A stretch of 16,046 nucleotides of DNA from JBOGED01 sp050743625. GTDB taxonomy: Bacteria > Actinomycetota > Nitriliruptoria > Euzebyales > Egibacteraceae. The notes beneath the pieces are model-generated. The model made no database searches. It was not told the DNA's origin and saw only the letters and a list, made by a program, of their open reading frames with translations. The stretch spans positions 1 through 16,046 of the forward strand of contig JBOGED010000521.1 in the NCBI GenBank assembly GCA_050743625.1, read 5' to 3'. The first letter of the stretch is position 1. Each line of letters starts with the position of its first letter. Shown piece after piece: positions 6,275 through 12,257 of this stretch. The position numbers and the translations under genes are program-made.

Positions 6275-7477
6275 TCAGAGAGTCAGTGGGTCCAGCCCTG
6301 GGGTGGCCAGGGCGGTGATCACACCCATTGTGCGCCGCCACGAGGTCTCTAATTCGACCCGTAGGTCGGGCTCGAGGTTGGGCTGAGCGAGGGTGTGGGC
6401 TACTGGAACGATGGTGTAGTTTCGGCGGTCAACCCAGGTAGGGGTGAAGGTCACCGACTCGGAGGTGAAGACGCCACGCTGCGCGCCTTCGCTCACCCGC
6501 ACCTCGACGATGACACCGTCCTGGGTGGCGGCTGCGCAGCAGGCAGCCGACTGGTTGGAGAGGAAGTTGCCGAGCCCGTAGATCGCGTACTCCGCGCCGA
6601 TTTTCTCTACCGGCTGCACCACATGCGCGTGATGCCCTACGATCAGATCGATGTCGGCTGAGGGCAGGAGCTGGTGGGCCAGCGCGGTCTGCTCGGCGGT
6701 GGGCTGGGAGTGATACTCGATCCCCCAGTGCATGCTCAGAACCACGAACTCGGCCCCCGCGGCCCGGATGCCGTGCGCCTGAGCAAGGATGTGGTTGGCG
6801 TCGATGAGATTGGCGAGCCAGGGCTGGTCGACAGGCAGTGGAAGCCCGTTGAGGCCGTAGGTGTAGCTGAGATGGCCGATGGTCACGCCCTGTACGTCGT
6901 ATAGTCGAGGGATGGCTGCCTCCCGCGCGTCGCGGGCAGTGCCTGCGTGGCCCAGTCCAACTTGGTCGAGGTGGTCGAGCGTGGCTGCCACCCCGTCCGC
7001 ACGCGCGTCGAGCGCGTGGTTGGCGGCCGTCGAGCAGCCGTCGTAGCCCGCATCGGCGAGCGCGGCTGCCAGTTCGAACGGCACGTTGAACAGCGGGTAA
7101 CTTCTCAGGTCTGAGTTGTCGCGCGACAGTGGAGTCTGTAGGTGGCAAATGGCCAGATCGGCGCCCGCCAGGATGGGACGCACGGCGGCGAACATAGGAC
7201 GGTAGTCATACCCGCCGTCGGCCGTCGCGGTACCGTAAGCGGCGGCCTGACGAGTCACGCGCGAATGCGACAGCACGTCACCGGTGAACGCCAGGGTGAT
7301 GGTCCTCGGTGTCGACTCCTCTGAACCCCCGAACGGGGACGCACCGCGAGCGACTCCACCGTCCAGCGGCGTCCTCACGCTCTCGGTGGTAACGGGGGCG
7401 GGTTCCGCATAGGCGGGAAAGGTGCTCAGCACAGCCACTGCCACCAGGGCGACGAACCTATGCCCAAGCTCCCTCAT
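6275..7477 (-). CDS. Secreted CapA-family (poly-gamma-glutamate synthesis-like) metallophosphoesterase-fold protein
   Basis: A 400-aa CapA-domain protein. Residues 1-24 form a signal peptide (basic start, LVALVAVAVLSTF-like core, cleavage near AYA), so it acts outside the membrane. The calcineurin-like motifs are present: FTGDVLSH at 64-71, AANHALD at 151-157, H250 in MHWGIEY, GHHAHVVQP at 281-289 and YGLGNFLSNQ at 300-309. The usual NLE motif is changed to CHLQTPLS (111-118). In Bacillus, CapA takes part in poly-gamma-glutamate capsule synthesis. Lone actinomycete homologues are common, and no capB or capC is present here, so the substrate is unknown. Start ATG 7477; a TAGCGT -10-like site lies only about 10 nt upstream, so the leader would be very short. 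Intact, unlike the genes upstream. Confidence 0.92.
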   Translation of the reverse strand: MRELGHRFVALVAVAVLSTFPAYAEPAPVTTESVRTPLDGGVARGASPFGGSEESTPRTITLAFTGDVLSHSRVTRQAAAYGTATADGGYDYRPMFAAVRPILAGADLAICHLQTPLSRDNSDLRSYPLFNVPFELAAALADAGYDGCSTAANHALDARADGVAATLDHLDQVGLGHAGTARDAREAAIPRLYDVQGVTIGHLSYTYGLNGLPLPVDQPWLANLIDANHILAQAHGIRAAGAEFVVLSMHWGIEYHSQPTAEQTALAHQLLPSADIDLIVGHHAHVVQPVEKIGAEYAIYGLGNFLSNQSAACCAAATQDGVIVEVRVSEGAQRGVFTSESVTFTPTWVDRRNYTIVPVAHTLAQPNLEPDLRVELETSWRRTMGVITALATPGLDPLTL

Positions 7478-7849
7478 CGCTCACAACGCTAGCCCGTCTT
7501 CCGCACATGGGCTTGGCTGGACAAATGCGCCGCCGCAGTGGACCGCGTGCGCATCGGTACGCGTCCGGTAGTTCGCGGCGTGGTCTGGCGTGGCGCATGT
7601 TCGTGCGTATGGTTGATGTGATCGACCAGCGCGTTGTCCAGCTTCGGCGAACGAGGCGTGTTGCGTCCGCAAGGCCTCCCCGAACAGGGAACACGGGGCG
7701 GGCTCGGGCCACTCTACGGCCCACCATGTGCGGAACCCCCGGCGAGCCGGCAGATCAGCGTCCGGCCGCACGCGGCTGCGCTGCACCGGCCGTGCCGGTG
7801 TCGGCTGAGGTCCGGAATCCGACCCTCAGCGATACGCTACGTCGGATGC
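7478..7849. other. Region without a recognisable gene
   Basis: I read all frames. Short open frames exist on both strands, but none shows a known motif, a ribosome site or coherent protein-like composition. It may be fully eroded coding sequence at the edge of the pseudogene block. Confidence 0.4.
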
Positions 7850-7869
7850 TGCCGCGCGGAAGCGCGGCA
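7850..7869 (-). terminator. GC-rich hairpin after the YdeI-like pseudogene
   Basis: TGCCGCGC-GGAA-GCGCGGCA is a perfect 8-bp stem with a 4-nt loop. It starts 3 nt after the stop of the leftward YdeI-like pseudogene, the expected place for a factor-independent terminator. No T tract follows, which is common in actinomycetes. Confidence 0.55.
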
Positions 7870-7872
7870 AAG

Positions 7873-8350
7873 TCATCGGCTCTTTGGGTGTTCTTTGTGG
7901 CCGGTCTTGATCAGTCGACCATCTCCGCGATCCGTAACACGCGCAGGCCGGGCCGTCGCTTGGTGGCGTCGACCCACTTTGGGTAGGCGTTGCGGCAGGA
8001 CTGGGCGAGTGAGTCGAAGAACTGGGTGACAGCCGGCTCGGCATCGAGGACCGCGGCGCTTTGGGGAGCGAGATCGCCCGCGTGGTGGCCCTCGGCCTCG
8101 AGAACGACGGTGACCTCGTCGTCTGGTCCGATACCGCGCCTCAGCCGCCAGGCGTGGCCGAGGACGATGCCCAGTCCGGTATCGAGCGGTTCGAGGACAC
8201 CACGGACGCGCATGCCGTTGACGGAAGCCCGCGACGTGATGGGTGGTCTTTGGACCCCCTGCCTCGCGAGAGCCGCATGGCACCGGCACGAAGACGCAGC
8301 CCCCGACTATGGGCGATCACGGTCACGGTGAACCGCCGAGTTGCCGTCAT
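7873..8350 (-). pseudogene. YdeI/OmpD-associated, DUF1905-type protein, broken by three frameshifts
   Basis: The start ATG 8350 has GGAGG 8 nt upstream. The protein must be read in pieces: MTATRRFTVTVIAHSRG; a shift near 8300 to CVFVPVP and GGPKTTHHVAG; a shift near 8225-8230 to SVNGMRVRGVLEPLDTGLG and DDEVTVVLEAEG; then FFDSLAQSCRN and WVDATKRRPGLRVLRIAEMV, the hallmark of the family. A last shift near 7914 separates VD from LIKTGHKEHPKSR, which ends at 7873. Only the 100-aa middle piece is continuous. Family members have a DUF1905 beta-barrel followed by a helical YdeI domain; function is poorly known. Three indels in 480 bp indicate a dead gene. Confidence 0.88.
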
Positions 8351-8427
8351 CGCGCGGTCCTCCGTCCAACGGTACGCGTCCTCCGGGGATGCAACCAACT
8401 TGGCCGACACGGGGCAAGCGCGGACTG

Positions 8428-9177
8428 CTAGGGAGACGATGCGGCGGGCGACATCCGCGAGCTCCGGGCGATCGGGTGACTCCTGGACGCAGCGGGCGAA
8501 CAGCCAGAGGAGCAGGCGTTCGCGGTCGGGGCCGAGCAGATCCGCCATGCGATGGGCCAGGCCACGCGGGTCAGCGCCCAACCGCTCGTCGCAGTTCAGC
8601 ATGTGCTGCAGCGGATCGTAGGTGGGATCCCCGACGTAGGGCTTGGGATCGATGACCAGCCACGGTTCCCGCTCGGCCGCCAACACGTTCCCGGCCTGGA
8701 GGGCAGTGCTTAACCGCACGGCACGCCCAGCCGTCGCGGGCAACGTACGAAAGAGCCGCAGCGCCGTCACGGGCGATCCCCGGGTCAAGGCGTACGCGGC
8801 CGGCGAGGGGACTCCTGTTCGAATGTTCGAACTCGTCCGCCCATGCGGCGCACATGAGCCGCCGCGGCCGAAAAGTGTGGCCGGGCAGCGGAGATCGCCA
8901 CAGGCGCCGGATCCCACGCGCACAGCCCGTCCGCCTCATGCGCCGCCTCCGTGTGCCGCCATGCGACCTTGAGGACCAGGTCGCCAGCGGCCTCACCGCG
9001 GGCGGGGGCAACCCAGGCCCGTAGCGATCCCAGGCCACCCGGCTAGAACGGCTCCCCGATCCGGAGCGACCAACGCTCCCGCAGCATGCTCACCGTCGCC
9101 GGCAGCATCGCCAGCCATAACTGACGTCCTTCCCTCTCCGCGGCGTCGACGAGGTTCCGGGGCATCGAAAACGCCAT
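8428..9177 (-). pseudogene. Aminoglycoside/hydroxyurea-type phosphotransferase (APH(6) family), decayed
   Basis: The first frame runs from ATG 9177: FSMPRNLVDAAEREGRQLWL, then LRERWSLRIGEPF, then TAG at 9043-9045 where homologues have Gln (CAG to TAG), then PGG. It continues in frame to GDLVLKVAWRHTEAAHEADG, the ATP-binding Lys region. A middle portion is deleted or scrambled. Other frames carry MCAAWADEFE, LDPGIARDGAA, then LFRTLPATAGRAV and the catalytic segment STALQAGNVLAAERE, where family members have TDLHAGNVL. Both the catalytic Asp and the following His are substituted. The end, IDPKPYVGDPTYDPLQHMLN and LADVARRI, is recognisable; the stop at 8428 is approximate. The gene cannot give resistance. 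It lies 23 nt after the intact VOC gene on the same strand. Confidence 0.88.
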
Positions 9178-9200
9178 GGCGCCGGGAGACACGCCCGATG

Positions 9201-9581
9201 TCAACGATTGCCGGGTTGGAACAGTTCGACAGGATTCCCCGAGGGGTCGTCGGCGAGCACCTGCTTGCCGCCCCTGCCGGTGATGACCTCGCTGCGGAAG
9301 GTGACACCTGACGACGCCAAGCGTTCGACCGTCGCTTCGAGGTCGTCGACCTCGATCTGGAAACGATTCCATCCCCCGGGTTGAGGCAGCGACCCATCGG
9401 GCATCGCCTGCCCCGCGCCACCGCCGCCCTCAGGGGTGCTCAAGAGAAGCCGCAGGTCCTCCCGTATCAACATCGCGAAGCCGGGGCCGGGTCGCAGCTC
9501 GACGTTGAACCCGAGGCGTTGGTAAAACGCGATCGCCTGATCGATGTCCCGGACAATATAACGGACGCTCACGACTACCAT
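9201..9581 (-). CDS. VOC-superfamily (glyoxalase/bleomycin-resistance fold) protein
   Basis: A 126-aa intact VOC protein with the two beta-alpha-beta-beta-beta modules: VSVRYIVRDIDQAIAFYQRL at about 4-23, and FQIEVDDLEATVERL in the second module, ending with the family signature DDPSGNPVELFQ. Members include glyoxalase I, extradiol dioxygenases and drug-binding proteins; the substrate here cannot be assigned. The first-module His typical of metal-binding enzymes is absent (RYIV rather than a His-bearing strand), so a non-enzymatic binding role is possible. ATG 9581 is preceded by GGAGGAG with an 8-nt spacer, preferred over TTG 9587. It sits between broken genes on the same strand and appears to be the only survivor of the block. 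Confidence 0.9.
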   Translation of the reverse strand: MVVVSVRYIVRDIDQAIAFYQRLGFNVELRPGPGFAMLIREDLRLLLSTPEGGGGAGQAMPDGSLPQPGGWNRFQIEVDDLEATVERLASSGVTFRSEVITGRGGKQVLADDPSGNPVELFQPGNR

Positions 9582-9643
9582 GAGCAATGCTCCTCCAGTC
9601 AGTTACGATCCCGGTCAGACCGGCGAACCGCGCCTCGACGGGA

Positions 9644-9800
9644 CTATTCGGGCATGTGACAGACGACCTCGATGTTGTTGCCATCGGGGTCAGGGACGAA
9701 GGCGCCACGTGGGATGGTACTCAGGCCGGACGCGGGGTTCGTGCAGCACGTCGGTGCCCTCGCCGACCGCCGCGTCGAAGTTCTTTGGCGCCGCGGACAT
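9644..9800 (-). pseudogene. C-terminal remnant of a second VOC-superfamily protein, frameshifted
   Basis: One frame reads NFDAAVGEGTDVLHEP and RVRPEYHP. After a shift near 9705 a second frame reads GAFVPDPDGNNIEVVCHMPE and stops at 9644. Together these match the end of VOC proteins (EYHP...YGAFV-DPDGNN-E-VCH). The N-terminal half is missing; the sequence runs directly into the helicase remnant. It differs from the intact VOC protein next door, so it is not a simple tandem copy. Confidence 0.75.
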
Positions 9801-9854
9801 TCAAACGACTTATGCGACGCTCCAGTAGGTGCTGGCCTCGCGCTGAGACAAGAA

Positions 9855-10110
9855 ATCTGCATTGGGGCCCGTAGAGGAAGTCGGGCCGGGCGTTGCAGTA
9901 CTCGATCGGCTTCTGGGCGTGGGTCGGGAGGGCCAGGTCGTGGGTGGCGAGCAGGTCGAGGAACTCCTCCTCCAGCTTCGAGTCGCACTGGCGGCACAGC
10001 TCGCCTAACCTCGCGAGCCGCCGCGAGCCGCCGCGAGCCGGCCGCGTCCCGCAGGCCGATCAGCAGCGGGGCCGCGAGCTGGCGGTCCAGCAGCGCCGAC
10101 GTGATGGCTC
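9855..10110 (-). pseudogene. C-terminal remnant of a large helicase-like protein with a nuclease-like tail
   Basis: Frames read ALLDRQLAAPLLIGLRDAAG and then, after a shift at a tandem repeat, LGELCRQCDSKLEEEFLDLL, THDLALPTHAQKPIEYCNAR and PDFLY, ending abruptly near 9860. This resembles the extreme C-terminus of long actinomycete DEAD/DEAH helicases (DUF1998 type). There a Cys-rich segment is followed by a restriction-nuclease-like domain containing S-LE--FL and PDF. The match rests on my memory of the family and on a short segment, so it is probable, not certain. Everything upstream (the helicase body) and the very end are gone. It joins the VOC remnant without a boundary repeat that I can see. 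Confidence 0.55.
10012..10041. repeat. Three-copy 10-bp tandem repeat inside the helicase remnant
   Basis: Unit CGCGAGCCGC on the + strand, three copies, the last with its final base changed to G. Ten is not a multiple of three. Removing one copy restores a continuous reading frame across the remnant (DAAGSRRLARLGELC), so copy-number slippage probably caused this frameshift. Confidence 0.85.
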
Positions 10111-10125
10111 ATTATGGACTCGTCC

Positions 10126-10658
10126 CTGCCGGTTATGGGGGCATCCGCTGACGACTCGTGGGCGGCCGTGCTGCTCGTGCGTATGCTTGGCCCTCAGACA
10201 AAACCGTCACCTTCCGGAGGCCGTCGAGTTACCACGACGGACCGGCGTCGGCGATGTGGCCACGCGTGGCCGGTCGCGGCTCGGCGAGGTCATCTTCGAT
10301 TCCGAGCGGGGCAGCCAGCACCAACCTCGGATGTGCACAGCAGCTCACCCCCGGCTGCGCCGTCACCGTGGCGGATAAGAATCGTGCAAACCGGTAAACC
10401 GTCAGCTTCTGGTTCCCGCGCGGCGTTACTACGGGGTACTGAGCCGCGCATCAGGAGATGACCCTGATGAATTCTCATCCTCCGGGGTGACGGCGCGAGC
10501 CGGCATGCGCCGCCCCGAAGGGGCATCCTGTCACGGTAGCCCCGCCGAGGATCACCGGCCTGTCGTGGGCCACCTGGAGACCCACGGCGTGCTCGTCGGG
10601 GCAACTCCGGCATACCGATGACCGAACACACGACCGAGCGACGAGGGAGATCGGGGCG
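10126..10658. other. Non-coding or eroded region upstream of the monooxygenase gene
   Basis: No frame on either strand gives a recognisable protein. Small hairpins occur (GCCCC-GAA-GGGGC at 10512-10524; GATGA-ATTC-TCATC at about 10467-10480), but neither has a clear role. The rightward promoter of the monooxygenase must lie here; no good -35/-10 pair stands out. Confidence 0.4.
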
Positions 10659-11897
10659 ATGAAGGTGTTGATCGTAGGATGCGGCATCGGCGGGCTAGCG
10701 ACCGCGCTGAGCCTGCACGAGCGGGGCATCGACTGCGAGCTGTACGAACAGGACAGCGGCATTCGCGAACTCGGCGTCGGAATCAACACGCTGCCGCATG
10801 CGGTCAAGGAACTCGCCGACCTTGGGCTGCTGGAGCAGTTGGACGCGGTTGGCATCCGGACCTACGAGCTGATCATGACCAACCGGCTCGGCCAGGAGAT
10901 CTGGCGCGAGCTGCGGGGGATGAACGCCGGCTATGCAGTCCCGCAGTTCTCGGTCCACCGTGGCCGGCTGCAGGGCGTGCTGTACGACGCGGTCCGGGTG
11001 CGGCTCGGCGCCGAGGCGGTGCACGTCGGTCACCGGCTGGAAGCATTCGGGCAGGATCCCGACGCAGTGCGGGCGCGCTTCGTCGATCGCACCGGCCAGC
11101 CGGTGGCTTCGGTGCGCGGCGACGTGCTGATCGCGGCCGACGGCATCCACTCGGTGGTCCGGTCGACGCGGTACCCCGATGAGGGACCGCCGCGCTGGAA
11201 CGGCGTGATGATGTGGCGCGGCGCCACCGATTGGCCGGCATTCCTCACCAGCCGCTCGATGATCATCGCCGGCGGCACGCCGGCCAAGCTCGTGCTGTAC
11301 CCGATCGCACCAGGCGCCACCTTGGAGACCAGGCTCACGAACTGGGCGGTCTGCGCGCAGATAGCCGAGCCGGGTACCGAGCCACCGCGGCGGGAGGACT
11401 GGTCGCGCCTCGGGCGCCGCGAGGACCTCGCGCCGTACCTGGAGCTGTTCGACGTACGACACGTCGACTTGCCGGGGCTGGTCGACGCGACCCCGCAGTT
11501 CTTCGAGTACCCGATGTGCGACCGCGATCCGCTGCCGGCATGGAGCTTCGGACGGGTGTCGCTGCTCGGCGACGCCGCGCACCCCATGTACCCGATGGGA
11601 TCCAACGGCGCGAGCCAGGCCGTTCTGGACGCCCGCTGCCTGGCGCGGTGCTTGGCCACGGAGCCTGACGTGGTGACCGCACTGCGGGCCTACCAGGACG
11701 AGCGGTTGCCGATGACTGCCCAGATCGTGCAGATGAACCGTACTGGCGGCCCGGAGCGCGTGATCGACGTTGTCGAGGCGCTGGCCCCGAACGGCTTCCA
11801 GGACATCGAAGACGTGATCACCCACGGCGAGCTGGAGGCCATCCTCAAGGGTTACGCCACTGCGGCCGGCTTCACCCGAGAGCAGGTCAACCGCTGA
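10659..11897 (+). CDS. FAD-dependent group A monooxygenase, PhzS-like flavin oxidoreductase
   Basis: A 412-aa aromatic-hydroxylase-type flavoprotein. It is expected to use NAD(P)H and O2 to hydroxylate an aromatic or similar ring. All three fold markers are present: the dinucleotide motif VGCGIGGLATAL (6-17), the DG motif DVLIAADGIHSVVR (155-168), and the GD motif GRVSLLGDAAHPMYPMGSNG (298-317). The GDAAHPMYP-G-NGASQA-LD form resembles PhzS (5-methylphenazine-1-carboxylate monooxygenase) and related salicylate-type enzymes. No phenazine genes are present, so the substrate is unknown. ATG 10659 follows GAGGGAGA with about 8 nt spacing. Full length, no lesions. It stands alone and converges on the SARP gene; regulation by that SARP is possible but nothing in the sequence shows it. 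Confidence 0.95.
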   Translation: MKVLIVGCGIGGLATALSLHERGIDCELYEQDSGIRELGVGINTLPHAVKELADLGLLEQLDAVGIRTYELIMTNRLGQEIWRELRGMNAGYAVPQFSVHRGRLQGVLYDAVRVRLGAEAVHVGHRLEAFGQDPDAVRARFVDRTGQPVASVRGDVLIAADGIHSVVRSTRYPDEGPPRWNGVMMWRGATDWPAFLTSRSMIIAGGTPAKLVLYPIAPGATLETRLTNWAVCAQIAEPGTEPPRREDWSRLGRREDLAPYLELFDVRHVDLPGLVDATPQFFEYPMCDRDPLPAWSFGRVSLLGDAAHPMYPMGSNGASQAVLDARCLARCLATEPDVVTALRAYQDERLPMTAQIVQMNRTGGPERVIDVVEALAPNGFQDIEDVITHGELEAILKGYATAAGFTREQVNR

Positions 11898-12019
11898 GGT
11901 CGTCACCATTACCCGCCCGCCGATGAACTCCGTGGGTAATCGGCACGCTTGGTGAGGCAGTGCCTGAGGAACTCAGCCCCGCGGTCCCAAGGGCGCGCAG
12001 GGGGGACGGCCGACATGGA

Positions 12020-12060
12020 CTTCCCCCCGCATAACACCGGTGTCCTGCCTACGGGGGAAG
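12020..12060. repeat. Imperfect inverted repeat enclosing a 10-bp palindrome
   Basis: The left arm CTTCCCCCCG (12020-12029) pairs with CGGGGGAAG (12052-12060), with one bulged C. The loop contains the perfect palindrome ACACCGGTGT (12034-12043). It could be a transcript structure, a protein-binding site or a mobile-element remnant; the sequence alone does not decide. Confidence 0.5.
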
Positions 12061-12142
12061 CCCAGACCTTCAGCGTTGCAGCGGCGGGCTCTTAGCCTGG
12101 CCCACCGCTGGAGCTTGGGGCACGTCGTCGACCTGTGAACAT

Positions 12143-12174
12143 GCAGCATTTGCGCGTCCACGCGCAAATGCTGC
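12143..12174. terminator. Perfect 14-bp stem hairpin, likely bidirectional terminator
   Basis: GCAGCATTTGCGCG, a TCCA loop, then CGCGCAAATGCTGC: a perfect 14-bp stem. It lies 246 nt after the monooxygenase stop and 84 nt after the SARP stop, between the two convergent genes. No T tract follows on either strand, as is usual for actinomycete terminators. An operator is possible but less likely at a convergent junction. Confidence 0.7.
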
Positions 12175-12257
12175 CAGCTATTGGCCGATATGTGGGATGC
12201 CCGCTGCTGGACCCCTAGAAATTGCGTGTTGGCGCGCATTTCCTGGTGGATTCAGGT

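Larger units (their letters stand above)
11898..12257. other. Intergenic region between convergent genes, rich in inverted repeats, no gene seen
   Basis: It contains ATTACCC/GGGTAAT arms at 11908-11914 and 11934-11940, a longer imperfect hairpin (12020-12060) and a perfect hairpin (12143-12174). A leftward frame at 11973-12239 is open, but its product has no motif and low-complexity Arg-rich composition, so I do not call it a gene. Confidence 0.5.

Noticed and set aside
7481..7786. Leftward 101-aa frame suspected as a transposase remnant
   Set aside because: No DDE, HTH or other transposase motif, and no terminal inverted repeats found.
7873..9177. Programmed frameshifting as the explanation for the broken frames
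   Set aside because: Several shifts per gene without slippery heptamers, together with stop codons and lost catalytic residues, indicate decay.
10290..10631. Leftward 113-aa frame upstream of the monooxygenase, considered as a divergent regulator
   Set aside because: No helix-turn-helix pattern, no ribosome site, and shadow-like composition.
10695..11909. 404-aa leftward frame antisense to the monooxygenase
   Set aside because: Long antisense frames are common opposite high-GC genes; the + frame has all three FAD motifs.
11973..12239. Leftward 88-aa Arg-rich frame between the convergent genes
   Set aside because: No start signal, no motif, and it spans the inverted repeats; better explained as non-coding.
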